This document shows positions 47,002 through 55,304 of a DNA stretch of 64,000 nucleotides, one piece after another. The DNA is from Rhodospirillaceae bacterium (GTDB lineage: Bacteria > Pseudomonadota > Alphaproteobacteria > Rhodospirillales > Rhodospirillaceae). The position numbers were made by a program, and so were the translations under genes. The stretch covers positions 62,001-126,000 of the forward strand of contig CANJSF010000008.1 in assembly GCA_947476925.1 (NCBI GenBank), read 5' to 3'. The notes under the pieces were generated by a model. That model had not been told where the DNA came from and did not search any database. It saw nothing but the letters and a program-made list of their open reading frames with translations. Positions within the stretch are counted from its first letter, which is position 1. Every line of letters starts with the position of its first letter.

Positions 47002-47965
47002 ACAACAATCTGTCGCTGCCAAAATCGCGAACATCAAATCGCGCTTGGCGTTGCCGGTGATTGCCGCCCCGATGTTTTTAGTTTCTGGCCCCGATCTCGT
47101 CATCGCGGCCTGCAAAGCGGGCGTGATCGGCTCCTTCCCCACCTTGAATGCACGGCCCATTGAAGCGCTGGAACAATGGTTTCAGCGCATCACAACTGAA
47201 CTCGAAGCTTTCAGGGCGGCTGGCGGCAAGCCTGCGCCTTGGGCTGCCAACCTTATCGTTCATCGGTCAAACCCGCGCGCAGCGGAAGACTTGGCGATGG
47301 TCCTAAAATACAAACCCGAAATCGTCATCACAGCATTGGGCACACCCGCCAATGTGATCGAGGGGGTCCATGCTTACGGCGGATTGGTGTTTGCCGATGT
47401 GAACTCGGTCGCCTATGCCAAAAAATCTGCCGCTGCGGGAGTTGACGGCTTGGTGCTTGTGGCGGCAGGCGCTGGCGGTCACACGGGCCCCATCAGCGCA
47501 TTTTCATTTTTGCCAGCGGTCCGCGAGTTCTTTTCCGGCCCTATCGTACTGGGCGGCGGCATTGTCGATGGTGCTGGCGTGCGTGCCGCCGAAGTGCTGG
47601 GCGCGACGTTTGGCTATATCGGAACACGCTTTATCGCCACAACTGAGAGCATTGCTGCCGAAGGCCACAAGCAAATGCTCGTCGACACCACCGAGGAAGA
47701 CATCATCTGTACCGCGCATTTCACTGGCGTACAGGCCAACTATCTCAAACCCAGCATCATCAAGGCGGGGATCGATCCTGAGTCGCTCGGCGTGCGCGCG
47801 GAAAAGAAATTCGACAGCCGTGGGGCCGAAAATCAGGAAACCAAAGCGTGGCGCGATATTTGGTCGGCCGGCCAAGGCACGCGCGCCATCAAACGCGTGA
47901 TGAGTGCGGCCGAATTGGTGGCGGAGTTAAAGTTGGGCTACGAGAAAGCCAAAGCCACACCATGA
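46994..47965 (+). CDS. Nitronate monooxygenase family (NPD) FMN enzyme
   Basis: A 323-residue TIM-barrel flavoprotein. The N-terminal LPVIAAPMFLVSGPDLVIAACKAG is the family start, and AAGAGGHTGPISAFSFLPA (about 156-174) contains the catalytic histidine in GGHTG. The later GGGIVDGAGVRAAEVLGATFGYIGTRF region binds the FMN phosphate. Family members are nitronate monooxygenases or related enoyl-type reductases; with an acyl-CoA ligase and a thioesterase as partners, a role in acyl or nitro-compound catabolism is possible. ATGA overlap with the next gene. Confidence 0.88.
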   Translation: MGEQQSVAAKIANIKSRLALPVIAAPMFLVSGPDLVIAACKAGVIGSFPTLNARPIEALEQWFQRITTELEAFRAAGGKPAPWAANLIVHRSNPRAAEDLAMVLKYKPEIVITALGTPANVIEGVHAYGGLVFADVNSVAYAKKSAAAGVDGLVLVAAGAGGHTGPISAFSFLPAVREFFSGPIVLGGGIVDGAGVRAAEVLGATFGYIGTRFIATTESIAAEGHKQMLVDTTEEDIICTAHFTGVQANYLKPSIIKAGIDPESLGVRAEKKFDSRGAENQETKAWRDIWSAGQGTRAIKRVMSAAELVAELKLGYEKAKATP

Positions 47966-48381
47966 CGGCAGTGAATGTCGATGGTCTGCCACACCAGCGC
48001 GCCCGAGAAGTGTTGGGTGGTCGGGTGCTCGCCGTTGATGATGCCACAGGTACAGCGCGCGTGCGCTATGTTCCAGGTGTCGATTTACAAAACCCTAACG
48101 GCACAATTCTTGGTGGCTATCTGGCTGCCATGATAGATGATGCGGCTGGTGTGGCGACGTGGTTTGGCGCGGCCAAGCGTAATTTTGCCACGGCGCAAAT
48201 GTCGGTCAGCTTTTTACGTGCAGCAAAACCCGGCGACGGCATCATTGCAGATGTTGTGTTGAGTGGCATTGGTACCAAGCAAGCATTTGTTGAGGTTCGC
48301 CTCAGTCGTGAAAAAGATAATAAACTCGTCGCGACCGGCACGCTGGTGCAAACTTTTATGAATGACGGCGCTGCGGCATGA
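47962..48381 (+). CDS. PaaI-family hotdog thioesterase
   Basis: A 139-residue hotdog-fold protein. NPNGTILGGYLAAMIDDAAG (about 37-56) is the central helix of PaaI-like thioesterases, and MSVSFLRAAKPGDGIIADVVL is the second strand. The position usually held by histidine, or by glutamine in a subgroup, before GG is leucine, so catalysis may differ or be absent. It probably acts on acyl-CoA esters made by the upstream ligase. ATGA overlap with both neighbours marks tight coupling. Confidence 0.8.
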   Translation: MTAVNVDGLPHQRAREVLGGRVLAVDDATGTARVRYVPGVDLQNPNGTILGGYLAAMIDDAAGVATWFGAAKRNFATAQMSVSFLRAAKPGDGIIADVVLSGIGTKQAFVEVRLSREKDNKLVATGTLVQTFMNDGAAA

Positions 48382-48887
48382 TGAAACGCCGCGTCAAAAA
48401 AGCTGCCCCGTCGCCGCTGCCGCCGCGTAAGAAAAAGAAAATTATTGGTTGGCGCGAATGGGTCAAATTGCCCGATCTCAAAGTTTTGAAAATCAAGGCC
48501 AAGATTGATACCGGCGCCCGAACGTCTGCGCTGCATGCCTTTCGCGTGACGCCCTTCACCAAAGACGGGGCATCATACGTGCGCTTCTATGTTCATCCGC
48601 TTCAGCGCAAAAATAAGCCTGAAGTCAAATGCGTAGCGCTTGTGATTGATCACCGCACCATCACCGACTCAGGCGGCAAACGCGAAGAGCGCCCGGTGAT
48701 TCGCACCGTCCTGAAAATTGGAAAGTCTCGCTATCCCATCGAACTGACTTTGACCAACCGCGACCAAATGGGTTTTCGCATGTTGCTGGGTCGCCAAGCC
48801 CTGCGGCGGCGGTATTTGGTCGACCCCTCCCGATCGTTCGTGATTCGCAAGAAGCGCAAAAGTAGAGCGCGCCTTAAGATCCGTTAA
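48378..48887 (+). CDS. RimB-like ATP-dependent zinc protease family (DUF785)
   Basis: A 169-residue protein with a very basic N-terminus (RRVKKAAPSPLPPRKKKK). The core motif IDTGARTSALH (about 43-53) is the retropepsin-like aspartate site of this family, and FRMLLGRQALRRRYLVDPS is the second conserved block. RimB-like proteins trim C-terminal glutamate tails added by RimK. rimK is the next gene, 125 nt downstream. It overlaps the thioesterase stop by 4 bp. Confidence 0.85.
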   Translation: MMKRRVKKAAPSPLPPRKKKKIIGWREWVKLPDLKVLKIKAKIDTGARTSALHAFRVTPFTKDGASYVRFYVHPLQRKNKPEVKCVALVIDHRTITDSGGKREERPVIRTVLKIGKSRYPIELTLTNRDQMGFRMLLGRQALRRRYLVDPSRSFVIRKKRKSRARLKIR

Positions 48888-49012
48888 CGCCTTGTGAAAT
48901 AAAGCGTTTTCACCCTGAGGGGGGCTTGCCTTGGGGGGCCTAACGGGTATGGTCGAGGCGCAAATAACCAAGATCCTGCAACTTTATATAAGCCGTAACG
49001 GGAACCGCCGCG

Positions 49013-49918
49013 ATGAAACTGGCCATGTTGGCGCGCAATGCCGGTCTGTATTCCCACCAACGCTTGGTGGCTGCGGCCCGCGCGCGGGGTCACGATATCG
49101 AGGTGTTCGACACCCTCAAATGCTACATGAATATCGCCGCTCACCGCCCCGAGGTGAAGTACAAGGGCCGCACACTCGAGGGGTTTGACGCCGTCATTCC
49201 CCGCATCGGCGCATCGATCACGTTTTATGGCCTGGCGGTCGTGCGCCAATTCGAGATGATGGGTGTTTATCCACTCAATGAATCGGTGGCTATCGGCCGT
49301 TCGCGTGACAAGTTGCGATGCTTACAGTTGCTGTCGCGCAAAGGCATCGGCTTGCCGGTCACGGCCTTTGCTCATGTGACCAATCAGCCAGAAGATCTCA
49401 TCGGCATGGTTGGCGGCACGCCGGTCGTGATTAAGTTGTTGGAAGGCACGCAAGGTATTGGCGTGATGTTGGCCGAAACGCCATCGTCGGCCAAAAGTAT
49501 CATCGAGGCATTCGGCGGCGTGGAAGCCAACATTTTGGTACAAGAATTTATCAAAGAGGCTGGCGGCACAGATATCCGCGCAATTGTCATCGGCGGAAAA
49601 GTTGTGGCATCGATGCAGCGAATAGGTGCGCCCGGCGAATTTCGCTCGAACCTTCATCGCGGCGGCAAGGCCAGTTCCATCAAGATCACGCCCGAAGAAC
49701 GCTCAACGGCTGTGCGCGCGGCAAAAATTTTGGGCTTGAATGTTTGCGGGGTCGATATGTTGCGCTCCAACCACGGACCGGTGGTCATGGAGGTTAATTC
49801 TACGCCGGGGCTCGAGGGGATTGAGAAGGCCACCGGCACAGACATCGCGGGCATGATTATCGAGTTTCTCGAGAAAAATGCCGAGCCGGGCAAAACCAAA
49901 ACACGCGGCGAAGGGTAG
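49013..49918 (+). CDS. rimK: Ribosomal protein S6--L-glutamate ligase
   Basis: A 301-residue ATP-grasp enzyme that adds glutamate residues to the C-terminus of ribosomal protein S6. Conserved segments are [39 protein letters not shown] (about 141-157), [21 protein letters not shown] and the metal-binding end [24 protein letters not shown]. The length is normal. It follows the RimB-like gene, so the two form a modification and trimming pair. Confidence 0.93.
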   Translation: MKLAMLARNAGLYSHQRLVAAARARGHDIEVFDTLKCYMNIAAHRPEVKYKGRTLEGFDAVIPRIGASITFYGLAVVRQFEMMGVYPLNESVAIGRSRDKLRCLQLLSRKGIGLPVTAFAHVTNQPEDLIGMVGGTPVVIKLLEGTQGIGVMLAETPSSAKSIIEAFGGVEANILVQEFIKEAGGTDIRAIVIGGKVVASMQRIGAPGEFRSNLHRGGKASSIKITPEERSTAVRAAKILGLNVCGVDMLRSNHGPVVMEVNSTPGLEGIEKATGTDIAGMIIEFLEKNAEPGKTKTRGEG

Positions 49919-50119
49919 ATCTGGGCGCGCTCATGTGGCCCGAGTCGCTCTGACCACCTCATGTGTCCGCGAGCGCCACAAAACCGCAAAGATTCCGGGG
50001 TATTCCTGCAACACTTGAGCCCCGAAATCGTTGTATTTGTGGACTATTTGTCACATTGTTTCGCAGCGTGAGTGCTATGGGGCACCATTGCTTGCCGCCA
50101 ACCCAAAGGGGGGGGTAGG

Positions 50120-50851
50120 GTGGCCACGGTTAGTACGACAATGAAAACGGCTTTGAAATCAACGGCTGTGATTTTTGGTGCCATGGCGCTTTTGGCGGCC
50201 ACACCCTTGCGCGCCGAGGAAACCCGTCTTGTCGGCAATCAAGCGGTGGGTAAATCAGAGCCCAACCTGACCATTGGCGCACTGAGCCCGGTCTACGGCA
50301 TGATCACGCTGCCGGTTTCTGCCAACGATCCTATTCAGGCTGAATTTGTTGCCAGTGCCGCGCTGGGGCAAGATTTTGCCGCGCGGTATTCAACCTCTAT
50401 TTATGGTGGTCAGGTCGGGGTTTTCGCCCGCTTTTCTGATCGTCCAGTGTTTTTGTCCACCGACTCCTCCAAGGCTTTTAATCTCGGGGCCTCGGTTGGA
50501 TATGGCGGATTTTATTTTCAAGGCGCGGTCGCGGGCCTGAATGACAACAGCCTCGCGCGCAGTCTGCAGTCATGGCAGTCCGTTCAGGCCGGCCTGGGAT
50601 ACGGCGGCGCTGCCTTTGATGTTCGGCTGACTTATGCCGTTGGCGAATCTACGCCGGCCTTCGCGGGCCGCAGATTCGACAATACGCAGTGGATGTTGGG
50701 CGGCATGTACCAGTTCACGCCGGGCATTCGCTTTAATGCCGATGCTTTCGTCGGCACGCGCCTTGTCAGTCCGGGTGTTGCATCTGCTGCGCCTGGCACC
50801 AGTGCTCCACAAGGCACCGGCGCGCGCGTCGGTGTACAACTGCGCTTCTAA
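50120..50851 (+). CDS. Exported beta-barrel-like protein, porin-like
   Basis: A 243-residue protein with signal peptide (TALKSTAVIFGAMALLAATP, cut after LRA). The mature part is short beta-strands rich in Gly, Ala and Tyr, ending in QLRF, an outer-membrane sorting end. A GTG at 50120 with a purine-rich AAGGGGG ribosome site is preferred; an ATG at 50141 is the alternative, giving a shorter n-region. It is a small porin-type protein, function unknown, and stands alone between rimK and the ThiE-like gene. Confidence 0.7.
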   Translation: MATVSTTMKTALKSTAVIFGAMALLAATPLRAEETRLVGNQAVGKSEPNLTIGALSPVYGMITLPVSANDPIQAEFVASAALGQDFAARYSTSIYGGQVGVFARFSDRPVFLSTDSSKAFNLGASVGYGGFYFQGAVAGLNDNSLARSLQSWQSVQAGLGYGGAAFDVRLTYAVGESTPAFAGRRFDNTQWMLGGMYQFTPGIRFNADAFVGTRLVSPGVASAAPGTSAPQGTGARVGVQLRF

Positions 50852-50863
50852 TTTGTTTTCTCT

Positions 50864-51484
50864 TTAGATCGCAAAGCTGACTCCCGCCACGGCGCTCGTG
50901 CGCGATCCATTCAGGCTGGGCAATGTCGCTAAATCAACACCACCCAAAGCGGCGACGTTGGTTTTACTGGTGTGCGTCATAGCGCTAAACATTACGCGGC
51001 CCAGGCCTCGGCGACCCACATGGCTTGGTGTCGGCAGCACGGGTGAGAGAAAAACCAAATCAGCTTTCATCTGCGACGCGCGACGTAACCCAAGCCAACC
51101 ATGCGCCGAGGTCGTCAGGACGCGGTTTTTTGATTTACACCAAAGTCGCAAGCCTCCTGGAATCGAACGGCTCATTGACTCAGGGATGTGCACGCCATCA
51201 CAGCCCAGCGCTACCGCCGTGCGCCAGTCTTGCGAAATCAATACCCTCGTTCGCCATGATCTTCGGGCGCGCAGCGCGCGCGTTGCCAGCTCAGCGCGAG
51301 TCCGGGGGTCGGGGTGGCGAACAATGATGCCCACGCCCGGCGGCAAGGCGGCAATAATGGATGAAACGTCAATGAGCCGCGCCGCATCGCTCAGGACCCA
51401 CAGCCAGGGCAGTGGGGATTGGCGTTTTTTGCGGCGGGCTTTGGCGGTCAACGCCGCCACAGCAGTTGAGAGACGATGCAACAT
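50864..51484 (-). CDS. Diverged ThiE-like (thiamine phosphate synthase family) protein
   Basis: A 206-residue TIM-barrel protein. LWVLSDAARLID resembles the ThiE start, CDGVHIPES the G-A-D-G-V-H-L region (the usual GQED-type substrate loop is changed), TTSAHG the S-x-H loop, and VFLSPVLPTPSH, VAALGGV and AVAGVSF the phosphate-binding loops. Several canonical ThiE residues are replaced, so it may have a different substrate. It starts 15 bp from the divergent YggS gene; a longer ATG start at 51514 would overlap that gene. Confidence 0.72.
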   Translation of the reverse strand: MLHRLSTAVAALTAKARRKKRQSPLPWLWVLSDAARLIDVSSIIAALPPGVGIIVRHPDPRTRAELATRALRARRSWRTRVLISQDWRTAVALGCDGVHIPESMSRSIPGGLRLWCKSKNRVLTTSAHGWLGLRRASQMKADLVFLSPVLPTPSHVGRRGLGRVMFSAMTHTSKTNVAALGGVDLATLPSLNGSRTSAVAGVSFAI

Positions 51485-51499
51485 CTGGGCATCATAGCA

Positions 51500-52225
51500 A
51501 TGATGAGCGCACAATCGACAATAGTTCCCACCGCCAGCAGTATTTCTGACGCACTCAAAGCCGTGCGCTCGGACATATCCATAGCTGCCCGCGCCGTTGG
51601 CCGCACAAGCGCGGACGTGACGTTGATTGCAGTCTCAAAAACCCACGGCTCCGATGCCGTGCAGGCGGCCCTAGCGGCGGGTCAGCGACACTTTGGCGAA
51701 AACCGCGTGCAAGAGGCCGAAGCAAAATTCCCTGCCCTCAAAACTAGCAACCTTGACCTTGTGCTGCATCTGATCGGCCCGCTGCAAACCAACAAGGTCA
51801 AAGACGCCGTGGCGATGTTTGACGTGATCCACACCCTCGACCGCCTCAAGCTTGCCGAAAAACTGAGCGATGAAATGTCCAAGCAAAGTCGCCGCCTGCC
51901 TTGCTTTATTCAGGTCAATACGGGCCGCGAATCTCAAAAGGCAGGGGTTGATCCGGCCGACGTTGCCAATTTCATCACCCTGTGTCGCGATCAACTGAAA
52001 ATTCCGGTGATGGGCCTGATGTGCATTCCCCCCGTCACGGATCAGCCTTCGCCACACTTTGCATTTTTGCGGGAACTCGCGCGCCGTCATGGGTTGAAAG
52101 GCCTCAGCATGGGCATGAGCGGCGACGCATCATTGGCCGTCCGGCTGGGGGCAACTCACGTGCGTGTGGGAAGTGCAATCTTTGGCCAGCGCCCAAATAT
52201 CAGCGAGACTATTTCTCAATCGTGA
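51500..52225 (+). CDS. yggS: YggS-family pyridoxal-phosphate homeostasis protein
   Basis: A 241-residue PLP carrier of the alanine-racemase N-domain fold. The PLP lysine lies in LIAVSKTHG (about 45), HFGENRVQEAEAKF is the next conserved element, and HLIGPLQTNKVKDA, LSMGMSGDASLAVRLGATHVRVGSAIFG closes the fold. It keeps free PLP levels balanced. Start chosen at 51500 (tandem ATG ATG). Its end overlaps the L,D-transpeptidase-like gene by 17 bp, convergently. Confidence 0.93.
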   Translation: MMSAQSTIVPTASSISDALKAVRSDISIAARAVGRTSADVTLIAVSKTHGSDAVQAALAAGQRHFGENRVQEAEAKFPALKTSNLDLVLHLIGPLQTNKVKDAVAMFDVIHTLDRLKLAEKLSDEMSKQSRRLPCFIQVNTGRESQKAGVDPADVANFITLCRDQLKIPVMGLMCIPPVTDQPSPHFAFLRELARRHGLKGLSMGMSGDASLAVRLGATHVRVGSAIFGQRPNISETISQS

Positions 52226-52724
52226 TGGTTGGGTGTTCTGGCAAGTCTTTCAACACAGCAAGCAAATCGAGTTGAGATAACGCCACGCACCCTGCTGTTG
52301 GTGCGTAGTCAGTCGTAGCGACATGCATAAAAATCGCACTGCCCTTGCCTGAAATCACAGGTCTGTCGTTATATCCAATGACAACAATTAAATCGTAGAC
52401 GTGATCGTCGCGCCATAACTTCTCTGCGCTGGCGGCATAGGGCATCGTCACAAGTTCATTGTAGTGCGCATCGCCGGGGGAATCGCACCAGCCATCGAGT
52501 TTCTGAATCGCGCGCCTTTTCAGTTTTATCTGCGGCAAGATCAATCGATCTGTGCGGTAAAATAACTGGCGCAGCACAAACGTACCTGCAGGCGTTGCGC
52601 CGTCGCCTTCAACTTTGTTTGTCAAAACACCCCCGCGCCCCAACGCACAGGGGTAAGTTTTCGCTCCGCAGGTCAGCGTGCCGCGTGAAGGGTGTTGAGG
52701 GTCAGAACATACAACCAGGGTCAT
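52209..52724 (-). CDS. L,D-transpeptidase-family (YkuD) protein
   Basis: A 171-residue YkuD-domain protein. The catalytic block is GSAIFMHVATTDYAPTAGCVAL (about 128-149): the histidine in FMH and the cysteine in AGC are the expected H and C of the active site. DGATPAGTF (about 41-49) and a central basic loop precede it. No signal peptide is evident, unlike many L,D-transpeptidases; either export uses another route or the true start lies elsewhere. Follows the 376-residue gene on the same strand. Confidence 0.8.
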   Translation of the reverse strand: MTLVVCSDPQHPSRGTLTCGAKTYPCALGRGGVLTNKVEGDGATPAGTFVLRQLFYRTDRLILPQIKLKRRAIQKLDGWCDSPGDAHYNELVTMPYAASAEKLWRDDHVYDLIVVIGYNDRPVISGKGSAIFMHVATTDYAPTAGCVALSQLDLLAVLKDLPEHPTITIEK

Positions 52725-52744
52725 CGTGCCCCGACGATACCGCC

Positions 52745-53875
52745 TTATTTGGCGGCTTGCATGGCTTTGTATTTATCCATGGCTCCGAGCATCGCCTGGT
52801 CAAACCATACTGGCATCTCAGCAGGCTTTCCCCCACTGGCTGCTTGTCGGCCATAATTATAAGCATCTGTTGCGCTCGGCGGATTGGTTTGCGCAGCGGC
52901 GGCCAGGCGCGCCTTTTCGCCAGCCTCATTCTTTGCCGCCGTCGCCGCGGCTAGTGCAACCGGTGACATCTCAGCAGAGCCCGTGCCGCGTGGTCCCGGC
53001 GCAAACTTGCTGCGCGCCTTTAGCTCACTTACCGTGTTGACCGCTCCATCTCGGCGCGCAGAGGCTGTGGCTGGCTTTGTGCCGCCATCGCGCTGGAGGG
53101 GCATGAACCGTGATTGGCCATGAGCATTAGCAACCTGTACGGCCGCCAATTTTTCTTGCGATTGAGCTTTGTCAGCGGGGCTTGCTCCACCAATTCCACC
53201 AGTACGCTTGAATGTCGGAAAGACATTGGCTTGCGCAGCAATTTGCGCGGCCTGCACAAACGCCTCCGCCTCACTTGGTGTCTTTTGTTGTGACGCAGCG
53301 GCGCCCAGCGCTGGGTCGGGCACAAACTCTTCGGCTGGGTTCGCCGCCTGCGGCACATAGCTTTGTGCGGCGGCGTACTGCGCGGCAGCTCGGGCCGCCG
53401 GCATAGATGGGGTTGTCGCCATCTGAGTTTGTGTGGGCGTGGTCGACGCGGGCGCGCCGTCCTTGAACATCGCCATCGCGTGTTCGCCAAGGTCTTTACC
53501 GGTCGTTTCACCAATCAAGCTGTCGGCCATGGCCGCAGCAAAGCCGATGGGCCCGCCCAGAACTGTTGCGCCGATCAACTTGACGGGGGTTTTGATCTCA
53601 TCGCCCGTCAGCTCGCGGTAGATCGTGTTGACGCCCGGGATGTGCTGCAGCGGATTAATTACGTCGAGCAGATCCCAAAAACTAAACGGCTCATCGTCGG
53701 CTTTATTCACTGACTTTCTGGCCGTGACGACAACTTCAGGCCCCGCGCTCGTTTGATACGCAGGGTCCAGCACAGGGTCATAGACCCTGTCATCAAGCTG
53801 CGGTGCGCGTGGCAAGCCCGCCCGCTGAATGAGCGGTTGAAGCTGTGGTGCGCCGATGGACGCTGTGGGTGTCAT
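52745..53875 (-). CDS. Unknown 376-residue Ala/Pro-rich conserved protein
   Basis: A 376-residue protein that I cannot assign. A conserved-looking block (about residues 63-135) reads FSFWDLLDVINPLQHIPGVN, then YRELTGDEIKTPVKLIGATV and GGPIGFAAAMADSLIGETTG, suggesting a small membrane-interacting helical module. The rest is low-complexity, rich in Ala, Gln, Pro and Thr, and likely disordered. A short C-terminal tail (WFDQAMLGAMDKYKAMQAAK) is helical. It lies 20 nt upstream of the transpeptidase-like gene on the same strand, hinting at a cell-envelope role (inference). Confidence 0.7.
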   Translation of the reverse strand: MTPTASIGAPQLQPLIQRAGLPRAPQLDDRVYDPVLDPAYQTSAGPEVVVTARKSVNKADDEPFSFWDLLDVINPLQHIPGVNTIYRELTGDEIKTPVKLIGATVLGGPIGFAAAMADSLIGETTGKDLGEHAMAMFKDGAPASTTPTQTQMATTPSMPAARAAAQYAAAQSYVPQAANPAEEFVPDPALGAAASQQKTPSEAEAFVQAAQIAAQANVFPTFKRTGGIGGASPADKAQSQEKLAAVQVANAHGQSRFMPLQRDGGTKPATASARRDGAVNTVSELKARSKFAPGPRGTGSAEMSPVALAAATAAKNEAGEKARLAAAAQTNPPSATDAYNYGRQAASGGKPAEMPVWFDQAMLGAMDKYKAMQAAK

Positions 53876-53967
53876 GGCCTTGGACGTGTTTTATTTTGCA
53901 AGACCCCTCGCAAGAATGGGGCCACAAATAAAACATGATATATCAATGGCTTGTATGGGTCTCAGGG

Positions 53968-53986
53968 GCCGCCGACTCGCGGCGGC
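53968..53986 (+). repeat. GC-rich inverted repeat
   Basis: GCCGCCG-ACTCG-CGGCGGC, with TTTTT at 53992-53996 on the plus strand. It looks like a plus-strand terminator but no plus-strand gene ends here. It lies between ribA and the 376-residue gene, so its role is unclear. Confidence 0.35.
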
Positions 53987-54013
53987 GGCACTTTTTGCCG
54001 GGCCAAAATGCCC

Positions 54014-55159
54014 CTAAAACAAGTGACCGCTGCGTTTGGCTTTGGTCAGGAGATACCCGCGATTGTGCTCGTTGGACGGGAATACATGGGCGACGCGCTC
54101 GGTAACATCGATGCCGTGGCGGGCAAGCGCGCCAACCTTAGCTGGATTATTTGTCAGCAGCCGCACTTGGCCAATGCCCAGCTGACGCAGCATTTGCATG
54201 GCGGGCAAATACACGCGCTCGTCGTCGTCAAACCCCAGCTGCTCGTTGGCATCTAACGTGTCGAAGCCAAAATCCTGCAAGCGATAGGCGCGCAACTTGT
54301 TGACCAACCCGATGCCTCGGCCTTCTTGCGCCAAATACAACAAGACCCCTGCGCCTTCTTTGCTGATGGCTTGAATGGCCCCGCGAAGTTGTTCGCCACA
54401 GTCGCAACGCAGTGAGCCTAACAAATCACCAGTGAAACATTCCGAATGCAGCCGGGTGAGCACGGGCTTGGTGGTGTCGAGCGTGCCAACCACAATAGCT
54501 AAGTGTTCCGCACCGCCATCGCGCGACCGGAACGCCACAATGCGCGTGTTCTCGGCATCAGCTAAGGGCACGCGCGCTTCGCTGACAATACGCAAATCTT
54601 CTGCTTGCAGCCGTTCAAACGAATCGATGGATTGTGTGCTGATGCTCCAGCGCCCATGCGCGCGCGCCCAGGCGGCCGCGTCCTCGCTCGTCAGGGGGGC
54701 AAATAATGCAGCCGGTAACAGGCGCGCCATCTTCATCAAACGGATGGCGGCGTCGGCAACGCAGCCCGCGGCTGCTGGGCTTGCCGTGACTCCGGGGGGC
54801 GGCACGGGGCCCTGTGCTTCGGGGTTGATGATCGGCTCAATGCGTTGTTGCGTCCAATCGCTGGAATGGTTCAGCACAACCGCACGCACGTTGGAATCGC
54901 TTAAACCTAAAATCGCGGCGCGCCGGCCGGTCACAATCAAGCTTCTATCGCCAACGCCATCGCGTGAAAAAAAGGGCAGTGGCCAGGCATCAACAGTTTC
55001 AGCCGCTCTCACCACAGCGGCCTCGCCGTTGCCCAAAACAACCACCGCGCTGCCCCGACGCAATTCCGCTAACGCCCGCTCAACCCCTTCAAGGGCGTCT
55101 AGGGCCACTAGATTTGCGGCGTCTTGGCTTTTGTCTTTATCGGGGATCATGGTGGTCAT
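54014..55159 (-). CDS. ribA: GTP cyclohydrolase II with degenerate N-terminal domain
   Basis: A 381-residue enzyme; the C-terminal 200 residues are GTP cyclohydrolase II, the first step of riboflavin synthesis. TRLHSECFTGDLLGSLRCDCG carries the three zinc cysteines, and YLAQEGRGIGLVNKLRAYRLQD is the GTP/catalytic helix. The N-terminal ~190 residues occupy the place of a RibB (DHBP synthase) domain but lack its acidic DRENEGD-type motif, so they are not expected to make DHBP. Start ambiguous (55159, 55150). It is divergent from the response regulator. Confidence 0.9.
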   Translation of the reverse strand: MTTMIPDKDKSQDAANLVALDALEGVERALAELRRGSAVVVLGNGEAAVVRAAETVDAWPLPFFSRDGVGDRSLIVTGRRAAILGLSDSNVRAVVLNHSSDWTQQRIEPIINPEAQGPVPPPGVTASPAAAGCVADAAIRLMKMARLLPAALFAPLTSEDAAAWARAHGRWSISTQSIDSFERLQAEDLRIVSEARVPLADAENTRIVAFRSRDGGAEHLAIVVGTLDTTKPVLTRLHSECFTGDLLGSLRCDCGEQLRGAIQAISKEGAGVLLYLAQEGRGIGLVNKLRAYRLQDFGFDTLDANEQLGFDDDERVYLPAMQMLRQLGIGQVRLLTNNPAKVGALARHGIDVTERVAHVFPSNEHNRGYLLTKAKRSGHLF

Positions 55160-55304
55160 GGTGCATATATACTCTGCTGCACGGCTCCGGACCATGGGTC
55201 ACGGGTTCTTTACCCGCGGCGCGGCTCCCGTTAACCCCTTCGTTTTGATTATGAATCTCGGTCTGTGTTAGACCATTTACCAGCGCAATTTGGGGGCTAT
55301 GCCA

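Noticed and set aside
53968-53996. Plus-strand terminator after ribA
   Set aside because: The hairpin plus T-run point along the plus strand, but ribA is on the minus strand and no plus gene ends here, so it is only listed as a repeat.
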